Assembly (NCBI RefSeq): GCF_014762705.1
Contig: NZ_JABURL010000080.1
Location: 1-64,000 of the forward strand
Length of the DNA: 64,000 nt
From: Cyclobacterium sp.
GTDB lineage: Bacteria > Bacteroidota > Bacteroidia > Cytophagales > Cyclobacteriaceae
Direction of reading: 5' to 3'
Shown in pieces: positions 27,096-35,403 of this stretch; position 1 is the stretch's first letter; each line of letters starts with the position of its first letter. The notes below the pieces were generated by a model. That model worked only from the letters and a program-made list of their open reading frames with translations. It was not told where the DNA came from and did no database searches. Both the position numbers and the translations under genes were made by a program.

Positions 27096-28001
27096 ATGGC
27101 GCAATATTATTTATCCCATTTGGAGGAACTGGAGGCAGAGGCAATTTTTGTTATCCGGGAGGTGGTCTCCCAATTTGAAAAGCCTGCCCTTTTGTTTTCA
27201 GGTGGCAAGGACAGCATTGTACTGGCCCACCTGTCCAAAAAAGCATTTTATCCTTCCAGAATCCCCTTTCCCCTGATCCACATCGATACGGGCCACAATT
27301 TCCCGGAAACCATTGCTTTCAGGGACGACCTTGTCAATAAGCTGGGCGTACAACTTATCGTTGGCTCGGTACAGCAAAGTATCAATGATGGAAAAGTAAG
27401 GGAAGAAACCGGTGTAAATGCTAGCCGTAATGCCCTGCAGACCGTAACTCTGCTGGATACGCTGGAAAAATTCAAAATTGACGCCGCTATGGGTGGTGCC
27501 AGAAGGGACGAGGAAAAGGCCCGGGCCAAAGAACGCTTTTTTTCACATAGGGACGAATTTGGACAATGGGATCCCAAAAACCAAAGACCCGAGCTATGGA
27601 ACCTGTTCAACGGCAAAAAACATTTAGGGGAACATTTCAGGATATTCCCTATTTCTAATTGGACGGAGATGGATGTCTGGCAGTACATCCAAAACCAAAA
27701 CATCGATTTGCCTTCCCTGTACTTTTCCCACCAAAGGGAATGTGTGGTCAGAGATGGGGTGATCCTGGCCAAGTCGGAGTTTATCCAGCTGAAGCCGGAA
27801 GAAGAAGTCAAAACCATGACGGTCCGGTACCGTACCTGTGGAGACATGCCCATCACGGGAGCGGTGGAATCAGATGCCGACGACCTTGACAAGATCATCG
27901 CCGAAGTAGCCACCACCCGAACCACAGAGAGAGGCACCCGTGCCGATGACAAAAGAGGCGAAACCGCCATGGAAGACAGGAAGAAAAGCGGGTACTTCTA
28001 G
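27096..28001 (+). CDS. cysD: Sulfate adenylyltransferase subunit 2
   Basis: A 301-residue N-type ATP pyrophosphatase that, with the CysN GTPase, forms APS from ATP and sulfate. The PP-loop SGGKDS is at about residues 34-39; the conserved GGARRDEEKARAKER and WNLFNGK segments and the C-terminal RRDDKRGE-like tail (TRADDKRGETAMEDRKKSGYF in part) are present. It is coupled to cysC by a 2-base gap. Unusually, its partner cysN does not follow directly but lies 562 bases downstream, beyond repeat-rich DNA. Confidence 0.97.
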   Translation: MAQYYLSHLEELEAEAIFVIREVVSQFEKPALLFSGGKDSIVLAHLSKKAFYPSRIPFPLIHIDTGHNFPETIAFRDDLVNKLGVQLIVGSVQQSINDGKVREETGVNASRNALQTVTLLDTLEKFKIDAAMGGARRDEEKARAKERFFSHRDEFGQWDPKNQRPELWNLFNGKKHLGEHFRIFPISNWTEMDVWQYIQNQNIDLPSLYFSHQRECVVRDGVILAKSEFIQLKPEEEVKTMTVRYRTCGDMPITGAVESDADDLDKIIAEVATTRTTERGTRADDKRGETAMEDRKKSGYF

Positions 28002-28563
28002 AGAGGAATGGAAAGTGAGCAAACAAAAAAAGAGTCACAGAGGTACACAAAGGATGCACAACAGCCACGAAGATTTATTAGGATTGGTTGGCCTTTAAAA
28101 ATGAGCCATTAGCAAATTGCAAAATAAAAAAGAATACTGCAGGGTGGTAAAGACGAAATCCCCCTTTCAAAAGGGGGTAGGGGGATTTTTTCGCAATCAA
28201 AAATTAATCCTGAATTAAGTTAGTAATTAGGGAGAAGCGAAAAAAAAGAGTATCGAAGCACACAGAGGCTGCGCAAAGCCGACGAAGGAGAGAAATAGAG
28301 ACGAAGAGAGGGGAGACAGATAGACTAAGAGACGGAGCGACCGATGGTCCAGGTTTCTGAGCGGAGCCGAAGGGATGATGTTAGGGCTTATTAACCCTTA
28401 ACCACTACAGTTGAATCCATAGTTAGGCCCAACTGCCAGCCAGGTACAATAAAGTACCCCAGCCGGCAAGAAGCTTTTAACCCTTAGACCTTTCTGACCG
28501 ACTTATCGGGAGGTAGGTACAATAAATAAATACAAGACTGATATTAGAAATAAAACTACGAGC
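28002..28563. repeat. Gene-free, repeat-rich gap between cysD and cysN
   Basis: No coding frame is credible. Two degenerate copies of a CACAGAG...AAAG...CACGAAG motif lie at about 28031-28072 and 28257-28290; a purine-rich run of GAGACGAAGAGA-like units follows at about 28288-28345 and recurs on the far side of cysN (29861-29917). A C5/G5 hairpin lies at 28156-28190. The composition is unlike the flanking genes, which points to inserted or expanded non-coding DNA. cysN could be read from its own promoter here, but no clear TTTG/TAnnTTTG pair was found. Confidence 0.6.
28156..28190. repeat. C/G-run hairpin, possible terminator or dispersed repeat
   Basis: AAATCCCCC (28156-28164) can pair either with the inner AAAGGGGG or with the outer GGGGGATTT, which is followed by T-rich sequence. 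Either fold is stable. It lies 155 bases after the cysD stop, so it may end the cysD transcript. Elements of this look recur in many genomes as small intergenic repeats; no second copy was seen here. Confidence 0.45.
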
Positions 28564-29823
28564 ATGAGCATACAGGAAACCAATCAATTGTTGAGATTTA
28601 CCACGGCAGGGTCTGTGGATGATGGGAAAAGCACTCTCATAGGGAGGTTGTTATTTGATTCCAAATCTATTTTTGAAGACCAGATAGCCGCCGTAAAAAC
28701 CTCCAGCGAAAAAAAAGGTTTTGACTATGTAGACCTTTCCTTGCTAACCGACGGCCTCAAGTCGGAAAGGGAACAGGGCATCACCATTGATGTGGCTTAC
28801 CGGTATTTTGCCACGCCCAAGCGGAAATTTATCATTGCCGACACTCCCGGTCACATTCAGTATACCAGAAACATGGTGACTGGGGCATCTACTGCCAACC
28901 TGGCCATTATTCTGATTGATGCCAGAAAGGGCTTGCTGGAACAAACCTACAGGCATTCCTTTATCGCTTCTCTGCTGAAAATACCTCATGTGATCGTTTG
29001 TGTCAATAAAATGGATCTGGTGGACTATGATGAAGCGGTGTTCGAAAAAATCATCAAGGACTACAAAGATTTTGCCAGCAAAATGGAAATCAAAGACGTA
29101 CATTTTGTGCCTATTTCCGCTTTAAAGGGAGACAATGTAGTAGACAGGTCCAAAAATATGGATTGGTACGAGGGGCCTACCCTGTTGTACCTGTTGGAAA
29201 ATGTTCACATCGCTTCCGACTTGAACCACATTGATTGTCGTTTTCCTGTTCAAATGGTCATCCGGCCCCATACCCACGAGCATCAGGACTTCAGGGGTTA
29301 TGCCGGAAGGATAGAAGGAGGGATTTTTAAACCCGGGGACGATGTGAAGGTATTGCCTACCGGCTTCACTTCCAAAATCAAAAGCATAGAGCTCAACGGG
29401 CAACCCATTGCCGAGGCCTTTTCACCCATGTCGGTGACCATGACCCTGGAGGATGAATTGGATATCAGCAGGGGTGACATGCTCGTAAGGCCCAACAATG
29501 TGCCAAATGTGGCCCAGGATCTGGATGTAATGGTATGCTGGATGAGTCAGCAAAAGCTGGCAGGGAGAACCAAATTACTGATCAAACATACCACTAAAGA
29601 GTGTCAAGCAATGGTAAAAGAGATCCTTTACCGGGTGGATGTCAACACACTTCACCGGGAAGAAGGGGTGCAGGAAATCGGGATGAATGACATTGCCCGC
29701 ATTAGCCTGCGTACCGCTCAACCTTTGTTTATGGATGCCTACCGGCGAAACCGCCAAACTGGTTCTATCATCCTTATCGACCCCAATACCAACGAAACCG
29801 TCGCTGCCGGTATGGTGATTTAG
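28564..29823 (+). CDS. cysN: Sulfate adenylyltransferase subunit 1 (GTPase)
   Basis: The 419-residue EF-Tu-like GTPase drives APS synthesis by CysD. G motifs in order: G1 GSVDDGKST, G2 region EREQGITIDVAYRYF, G3 DTPGH, G4 NKMD, followed by beta-barrel domains II and III. Length matches stand-alone CysN without a fused CysC domain, in line with the separate cysC upstream. It is set apart from cysD by 562 bases and from cysQ by 583 bases, both gaps repeat-bearing. Confidence 0.96.
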   Translation: MSIQETNQLLRFTTAGSVDDGKSTLIGRLLFDSKSIFEDQIAAVKTSSEKKGFDYVDLSLLTDGLKSEREQGITIDVAYRYFATPKRKFIIADTPGHIQYTRNMVTGASTANLAIILIDARKGLLEQTYRHSFIASLLKIPHVIVCVNKMDLVDYDEAVFEKIIKDYKDFASKMEIKDVHFVPISALKGDNVVDRSKNMDWYEGPTLLYLLENVHIASDLNHIDCRFPVQMVIRPHTHEHQDFRGYAGRIEGGIFKPGDDVKVLPTGFTSKIKSIELNGQPIAEAFSPMSVTMTLEDELDISRGDMLVRPNNVPNVAQDLDVMVCWMSQQKLAGRTKLLIKHTTKECQAMVKEILYRVDVNTLHREEGVQEIGMNDIARISLRTAQPLFMDAYRRNRQTGSIILIDPNTNETVAAGMVI

Positions 29824-30406
29824 CGGAATATGCTCCGAAGTTTTTCAGTTGTAAAGAGATTTAGGGACGGAGAGACGAAGGGACATAGGGACGAAAAGAT
29901 TGAGAGACGAAGGGACTTGTGCCTCAAAACCCTTCAATAGGAATGTGGCTTTAGCCCATTCCAATAATTAGCAATCCAAAAACCCCGGCTTTAGCCAAAA
30001 TTGAAGAAATGTAAGGCCATTAATTTTTAATTGGAGTATGAAAACAAAATTTTCAAATGATTTATTAGTGGTTTGCCCTAAAAAATCAAAAAGCGCATTT
30101 TAGGGGAAAAGTGTTACAGGAAGTAGGAAGTGTTTTTGGTAAAATTTGGATTTAAGCCATCTTGATTTAGCTAAGGCCGCTGAAGCTGACAAACCCTATA
30201 TTGCCTACAGCTATTAGGCAACTGATTAAAAATTCAAATCTGCCAAATAAGTTTATTATCAATGTTTATAGGGAAAACTCTTTTGAAATTTAAATAAGGA
30301 GAAAGGCTTATACCTTTTCTTTTAATAAAAAGGTCTTTCCTGAAAATTTAAATTTCTTTTATTATTGAATAAGTGGCTGAAAAAAAACCCATTGAAAAAA
30401 CATAAA
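29824..30406. repeat. Gene-free, repeat-bearing gap between cysN and cysQ
   Basis: A purine-rich degenerate run (units like GGGACG, AGAGACG, AAGGGAC) spans about 29861-29917 and echoes the gap upstream of cysN. GGCTTTAGCC occurs twice, 29947-29956 and 29987-29996, exactly 40 bases apart. TTGCCTA/TAGGCAA form a small hairpin at 30201-30221, and a two-part hairpin (GAAAG...ACCTTTT / AAAAGGT-CTTTC) lies at 30301-30339, 68 bases before the cysQ ATG. No reading frame is credible. Confidence 0.55.
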
Positions 30407-31162
30407 ATGAATATATCACAACTCACCAAAATAGCAGTAACTGCCGCCAAATTAGCCGGGCAGGAAATACTCAAGATTTACCATTCTGCCGATTTTGGTG
30501 TGGAGATGAAAAGCGACGATTCCCCCTTGACACTGGCCGACAAGGCCGCCCATGAGGAGATCATGAAATACCTCAGTGAAACCGGGCTGCCCGTACTTTC
30601 CGAAGAAGGTAAATCCATTCCCTACGAAGAGCGCAAAAACTGGGAATATTTCTGGATGGTAGACCCACTTGATGGCACGAAGGAGTTTATCAAGAAAAAC
30701 GGGGAATTCACCGTCAATATTGCGCTGATTCACAGAGATACGCCGGTGATGGGCGTGGTTTATGCGCCTGTATTGGATAGGATGTACTGGGGAAATGCTG
30801 AAGAAGGAGTCTGGAAACAGGAAGGGAAGGAAAAGGCGCGCATGCTGAAGCGACCTGAGAACAAAATGGTTCGCGCTATCGTGGCCAGCCGCTCCCACCT
30901 AAGTCCGGAAACACAGGAAGTAATCGACCGCTATCCGGATGCAGAAGTGATCAGCATGGGATCATCCCTGAAATTCATGCTGCTGGCGGAAGGGAAGGCC
31001 CAACTCTATCCCCGCTTTGCGCCAACAATGGAATGGGATACCGCTGCTGCCCATGGGGTCTTGTTGGCCCTGGGATTTACTGTAAAAAAAACCGATAATA
31101 ATCAGCCTCTGTTGTATAACAAACAAAACTTATTAAACCCTTTTTTTATTTGTGAGGGATAA
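30407..31162 (+). CDS. cysQ: 3'(2'),5'-bisphosphate nucleotidase
   Basis: The 251-residue Mg-dependent phosphatase hydrolyses PAP, the by-product of PAPS use, to AMP. Inositol-monophosphatase-superfamily motifs: SDDSPLTLADKAAH, LSEEGK, the metal-binding DPLDGTKEFI and the later PTMEWDTAAAHGVL. ATG 30407 (MNISQLTKIAVTAAKLAG) was chosen; the longer frame from a TTG at 30365 has no support. Together with cysC it implies active PAPS turnover. An IS remnant begins about 30 bases after the stop. Confidence 0.94.
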   Translation: MNISQLTKIAVTAAKLAGQEILKIYHSADFGVEMKSDDSPLTLADKAAHEEIMKYLSETGLPVLSEEGKSIPYEERKNWEYFWMVDPLDGTKEFIKKNGEFTVNIALIHRDTPVMGVVYAPVLDRMYWGNAEEGVWKQEGKEKARMLKRPENKMVRAIVASRSHLSPETQEVIDRYPDAEVISMGSSLKFMLLAEGKAQLYPRFAPTMEWDTAAAHGVLLALGFTVKKTDNNQPLLYNKQNLLNPFFICEG

Positions 31163-31190
31163 ACTTTAATCCGATTCCTTTTCAAAAAGC

Positions 31191-31553
31191 AGAGGCTGTC
31201 CGAAAAGTCGGGCAGCCGCTAATTTAGTTGTTTTTTTCTCCAAAAATGGTATTCTGGAGTTGTACAAAAAAGCAACAATAAATTTAACCAATTCACATTC
31301 AATTTATTAGAAAAAGTAACAATGGAATTTATGCTGATGGCACTCGGCCATAACCTAAGGAAGATAATGGCAGCAGCAGTCTTTCCAACTAAAACGGTTT
31401 TCGCATCTCCAAAACCGGTTTACATTGCGGTACTTTTGGGCGAAAATCACCCTTTTTGTTTATCAGTGCTACGAATTATTGGAGATTCAAACTTTTCCGA
31501 ATATTCCAGAAAAATAGCTGCATAAAAAAGGCTGCCCTATTCGGACAGCTTCT
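31191..31553 (+). mobile_element. Internally deleted IS1182-like element (MITE-like) with both ends
   Basis: The left end GAGGCTGTCCGAAAAG (from 31192) and the right end, whose complement reads GAAGCTGTCCGAATAG (ending 31552), are imperfect terminal inverted repeats of about 28 bases, each also a hairpin. Between them a frame from 31223 to the stop at 31523-31525 reads FNLLEKVTMEFMLMALGHN and ends in EYSRKIAA; the MALGHNLRK piece is typical of the C-terminus of IS1182-family DDE transposases. All catalytic residues are missing, so it is a 361-bp non-autonomous remnant. The right 112 bases match copy A at the window start. Confidence 0.72.
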
Positions 31554-31724
31554 TTTTTTATTTACATATTCAATCAAAAAGAATGGTTTGTTTTTGATAT
31601 TCGTTTGAATATTTTAATTTTGAAACCTGAACTCAAATAAGTGTTGACTTTGAAATAAAAATAATTTTTATTATTGCTAATTAATGCTGCTTTTAAATTT
31701 TCTATTGTTTTTAACACATAAAAA

Positions 31725-33122
31725 ATGAAAATCCGAAATATATGTTGTATCGGTGCCGGGTATGTTGGAGGCCCGACTATGGCCGTGATCGCGAAGAAGT
31801 GTCCTGACATTAATGTTACTGTTGTAGATATCAATAAAGCCAGAATCGCAGCCTGGAACGATCCGAATGTGGAAAATATTCCAGTCTATGAACCTGGCTT
31901 GTCTGCAGTTGTAGCCGAGGCCAGGGGAAGAAACTTGTTTTTTTCATCTGAAGTGGATAAGGCCATTGACGAGGCAGAGATGATTTTTATATCTGTGAAT
32001 ACACCTACCAAGACCTACGGGGAGGGAAAAGGGCAGGCTGCAGATCTGAAATGGATTGAATTGTGTGCCCGTCAAATCGCTAGGGTGGCAAAAGGAGATA
32101 AAATAGTGGTAGAGAAATCTACCCTTCCGGTCCGCACGGCCAGTACATTAAAAGATATCCTGACCCATACGGGTAATGGGTTGAATTTCCAGATTTTGTC
32201 TAATCCCGAATTTTTAGCCGAAGGTACGGCGGTGGATGATTTAATGAAACCTGACAGGGTGCTTATTGGAGGAGATCAGACACCAGATGGGGAAAGGGCC
32301 ATTCAGGCACTAGTTGAGGTTTATGCCAGATGGGTACCTAAAGACAGGATACTAACCACGAATGTTTGGTCTTCTGAATTGTCAAAATTGACAGCCAATG
32401 CCTATTTGGCCCAAAGGGTGTCTTCCATCAATTCACTGTCTGAACTTTGCGAATTTACTGAAGCAGATGTGAATGAGGTAGCCAAGGCCATCGGAACAGA
32501 TTCGCGTATTGGCCCCAAATTTTTGAAGGCTTCAGTAGGCTTTGGAGGGTCCTGCTTTCAAAAGGACATATTGAATCTGGTTTATATCTCCCGGTCTTAC
32601 GGATTGCATGAAGTGGCTGACTATTGGGAACAGGTGATCATTATGAATGACCATCAGAAAAGAAGGTTTTCCAAAAAAATCATCAGGAATTTGTACAATA
32701 CCGTAAGTGGTAAAAAAATTGCATTTCTAGGCTGGGCCTTTAAAAAGGACACCAACGATACCAGGGAGTCAGCGGCCATTTATGTGGCAGATCACCTTTT
32801 GAATGAACAATCTATTATTGAAGTGTACGATCCAAAAGTCAACAAGCAGCAGATTTTTTCTGATCTTGATTATCTGGGCTCCAGAAGCCCTGAGGACAAC
32901 CGGAAAAATCTTACAGTTGGCTCTGACCCTTACAAGGTTTGCGAAGGATCACATGCAGTTGCGGTCCTTACAGAGTGGGATGAATTTAAAACTTATGATT
33001 GGCAGAAAATTTATGATAGCATGTTAAAACCTGCCCATGTTTTTGATGGAAGGAATTTATTGGATAAAGAAGCCCTGAGGGCCATCGGATTTCAGGTTCA
33101 TGCAATAGGCACTGCAGATTAA
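31725..33122 (+). CDS. ugd: UDP-glucose 6-dehydrogenase
   Basis: The 465-residue NAD-dependent enzyme oxidises UDP-glucose twice to UDP-glucuronate, a precursor for capsule and exopolysaccharide. The N-terminal Rossmann motif is [10 protein letters not shown], and the catalytic cysteine is Cys277 in [10 protein letters not shown]; the C-terminal UDP-binding domain holds [16 protein letters not shown]. The sequence is closer to the animal/plant-type UGDH (long form, with INSLSELCE) than to short bacterial Ugd, as is usual in Bacteroidota. It is alone, with the IS remnant upstream and a strong bidirectional terminator downstream. Confidence 0.96.
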   Translation: MKIRNICCIGAGYVGGPTMAVIAKKCPDINVTVVDINKARIAAWNDPNVENIPVYEPGLSAVVAEARGRNLFFSSEVDKAIDEAEMIFISVNTPTKTYGEGKGQAADLKWIELCARQIARVAKGDKIVVEKSTLPVRTASTLKDILTHTGNGLNFQILSNPEFLAEGTAVDDLMKPDRVLIGGDQTPDGERAIQALVEVYARWVPKDRILTTNVWSSELSKLTANAYLAQRVSSINSLSELCEFTEADVNEVAKAIGTDSRIGPKFLKASVGFGGSCFQKDILNLVYISRSYGLHEVADYWEQVIIMNDHQKRRFSKKIIRNLYNTVSGKKIAFLGWAFKKDTNDTRESAAIYVADHLLNEQSIIEVYDPKVNKQQIFSDLDYLGSRSPEDNRKNLTVGSDPYKVCEGSHAVAVLTEWDEFKTYDWQKIYDSMLKPAHVFDGRNLLDKEALRAIGFQVHAIGTAD

Positions 33123-33133
33123 AAAAGTAAAAC

Positions 33134-33165
33134 AAAAAAGGGGATCAATTGATCCCCTTTTTTTT
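33134..33165. terminator. Bidirectional terminator between ugd and the BlaI-type gene
   Basis: A perfect 30-base palindrome (33134-33163), AAAAAAGGGGATCAA and its complement, with A-run and T-run at the ends. It serves both convergent genes. Confidence 0.88.
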
Positions 33166-33171
33166 ATTCAA

Positions 33172-33540
33172 TTATTTGTCCTTGACATCATCCTTAACCT
33201 CGTCCAATATTTTTTCGACAGCTTTCACATCAAGCTTTTCATCTTTCGCAAAAAATGATGCAAGTTTGGCAAAAGAACCGCTAAAATAACCCGAAAGCAG
33301 GTTTTTTATGGTAAAACTCCTGTATTCATCCTTCGAAACGATAGGATAGTATTCATGAGACTTACCATAGGCATTGTGCTTGACAAAACCTTTCCTTTCC
33401 AATATCCGTATAATGGTTGAAACAGTATTATAGGCTGGTTTCGGTGTTTTCATTTTTTCCAGGACATCCTTGACAAAACCTTTCTCAATGTCCCAAAGGA
33501 TCTGCATGATCTGCTCTTCCGCTCTTGTTAATTCTCTCAT
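33172..33540 (-). CDS. BlaI/MecI/CopY family transcriptional repressor
   Basis: A 122-residue winged-helix repressor: MRELTRAEEQIMQILWDIEKG, split here at helix 1, then PAYNTVSTIIRILERKGFVKH (recognition helix and wing), then a C-terminal dimerisation/cleavage region. In known systems the repressor is removed by a BlaR1/MecR1-type M56 protease encoded alongside, but none is found here; upstream is a 169-base AT-rich gap and then the desaturase gene. It may control itself or a distant target. The C-terminal half is rich in Lys and Asp. Confidence 0.9.
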   Translation of the reverse strand: MRELTRAEEQIMQILWDIEKGFVKDVLEKMKTPKPAYNTVSTIIRILERKGFVKHNAYGKSHEYYPIVSKDEYRSFTIKNLLSGYFSGSFAKLASFFAKDEKLDVKAVEKILDEVKDDVKDK

Positions 33541-33709
33541 ATTTTTAATTAAGTAGGTGATTTTTCATGAACTTAACCATTTAGTTTTTTATTTGCAAAA
33601 CTTTTATAAAAAAAATTTTTTTTTAAATGGAATTATTCAAAAAAAAGTGTTTAAAATTAAAATTACCTGTAGGGCCTACAAATATCCATGAATTTGCCCA
33701 TATTGGTTT

Positions 33710-34462
33710 TCATTGCAAAGTTTTCAATTTTATTATTCCAGAAGCATGCAATAATTTGATAAGCGGATAAGTTGGGTCAAACTCAAACCATTTGACCGCA
33801 AAATTAACCCGTTTTGGAAGGCGATGGTGGTTGTTTTGAAACAATTCTCCAAGCATCAGAAAATCCAGAAACAGAGAATTTTTTGACTGGTCGTTATTGT
33901 TAAAATTTGCGTAACCGTATTTGTGGCCGCTCCAATTGACGATGGCCCCATGTACTGGTCCCATCATAAAATGTATGGGCAATAGAAAATACATCCACCA
34001 ATGGGTGCCAGCCAATTCAAACACGCTTATCGATAGCACATAAATAGATACATAAACCAAAACCCATCCTATTCTGATGCCCATGGTATCGGCAAACCGG
34101 TCAAACCGATTCCAGTCCGGTACATCCTTTGAGAACCTTTCTTCGGGCTTTACCTTGAATGTGAAATGCTCATTGTAGATTTTTTTTGTTTTCCACATCA
34201 TGGTAAACAGGTTCTCTGTATGGTGTGGACTATGGGGATCATCTGGGGTATCACTGTAGGCATGGTGCATGCGATGTAAAATAGCATAAGCTCTGGGGGA
34301 TAAATAGGAACTCCCTTGAGCAATCCAGGTGAAAACGTAAAAGAATTTTTCCCAGAATTTGCTCATGATAAACATTTGGTGAGCCGCATAGCGGTGAAGG
34401 AAAAAACTCTGGCAAAACAAAGAGAAATACCAATGGATAAGAAATAGAAATAGTAGAATCAC
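33710..34462 (-). CDS. Acyl-CoA/fatty acid desaturase, membrane di-iron type
   Basis: The 250-residue multi-helix enzyme introduces a double bond into acyl chains. The three histidine boxes that hold the di-iron centre are present in order: HRYAAH (about 23-28), HRMHHAYSD (about 64-72) and NNHHRLP (about 212-218). Short N-terminus and length fit the stearoyl-CoA-desaturase-like subfamily of Bacteroidota rather than DesA with a fused domain. It is likely to act in membrane-fluidity control. It reads towards the BlaI-type gene, 170 bases away, and is divergent from the sigma factor gene. Confidence 0.92.
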   Translation of the reverse strand: MILLFLFLIHWYFSLFCQSFFLHRYAAHQMFIMSKFWEKFFYVFTWIAQGSSYLSPRAYAILHRMHHAYSDTPDDPHSPHHTENLFTMMWKTKKIYNEHFTFKVKPEERFSKDVPDWNRFDRFADTMGIRIGWVLVYVSIYVLSISVFELAGTHWWMYFLLPIHFMMGPVHGAIVNWSGHKYGYANFNNNDQSKNSLFLDFLMLGELFQNNHHRLPKRVNFAVKWFEFDPTYPLIKLLHASGIIKLKTLQ

Positions 34463-34643
34463 TAGCTGTCAGATTTGATTGTAATTATAAGGTAAAATTA
34501 AATCCATTTTTTTTTAAAAAAAGCATCAGAACCTTTTATTTATATAAAAGGTGATTCATGTCATTTTTTTGAGCCATGTAAAAGGAGTTATAAGAAACCT
34601 GTTTTTTTATTTCTTAACAGAATGGGCTACATTTAAGTTTAGA

Positions 34644-35255
34644 ATGAATAAACCCAAAAATTATACCGACCCAAAACAGGGAAAGCATAATAACTTGCAA
34701 AATTCAGAATTGGCTGTAAATGAGAAAGATGCTGATCTTTGGATTCAATTTAAGCAGGGTAGTGAAACCGCATTTATTAAAATTTATGAAAGGTACTACG
34801 ATCAGCTTTTTAATTATGGCTTAAGGCTTTCCGGACAGCCGCAGCTTACCGAAGATTGTATTCAGGACCTTTTTATCCAAATCAGGCTAAAAAGATCGGG
34901 GTTGGGAAATACAGATAGCATCAAATTTTACCTGATGAAATGCCTGAAAAGGAAACTGATTCGTGAAATGGGCAAATCCAAAAAGACCATAGCCTTCAAA
35001 GATCATGAACCATTTCAGATCATTTATTCCCATGAGCAGGTAATGATTGATCAACAATTTCATGAAGAACAGGCAAATCAACTTAATCAAGCTTTGAAAA
35101 AATTGTCAGGACGGAAAAAGGAAGCGCTATATTATTTTTATTTTGAGGGACTTCCCTATCACCAAATTAGCGAATTAATGGGGTTTTCCCATGTTAAATC
35201 CGCCAGAAACCTGATTTACCAAGCCATATCCACATTGAAATTGGTACTTCGATAG
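34644..35255 (+). CDS. ECF sigma-70 factor (FecI/SigK-like of Bacteroidota)
   Basis: A 203-residue extracytoplasmic-function sigma factor with region 2 (LWIQFKQGSETAFIKIYERY and TEDCIQDLFIQ) and region 4 (LKKLSGRKKEALYYFYFEGL, YHQISELMGFS). ATG 34644 was chosen; the open frame from 34551 begins with residues that do not belong to region 2. Together with the FecR gene 148 bases on and the STN-bearing SusC, it makes a complete cell-surface signalling cascade in which substrate binding at SusC releases the sigma factor. Confidence 0.93.
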   Translation: MNKPKNYTDPKQGKHNNLQNSELAVNEKDADLWIQFKQGSETAFIKIYERYYDQLFNYGLRLSGQPQLTEDCIQDLFIQIRLKRSGLGNTDSIKFYLMKCLKRKLIREMGKSKKTIAFKDHEPFQIIYSHEQVMIDQQFHEEQANQLNQALKKLSGRKKEALYYFYFEGLPYHQISELMGFSHVKSARNLIYQAISTLKLVLR

Positions 35256-35403
35256 CCCTTTAGCTGGCATAGTATTTTTTTTGCATTTGCCTTTTTAAAG
35301 TATTTCCTCTACCATCAAAGTGAAATTTTCTGATTTTTTTTTCAAAAATAATGATGTCATTTTCCTTCCCTTTGCCTTATACCCATAGGTAAGCAGCTGA
35401 AAT

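Noticed and set aside
27248-27970. 240-residue antisense reading frame opposite cysD
   Set aside because: It is a mirror of a well-supported cysD and has Ser/Leu-rich composition without any recognisable motif.
28156-28190. Possible CRISPR-type or tandem repeat
   Set aside because: A single hairpin with no regularly spaced copies or spacers.
34551-34643. N-terminal extension of the sigma factor
   Set aside because: Residues upstream of 34644 are hydrophobic/aromatic noise unlike ECF N-termini.
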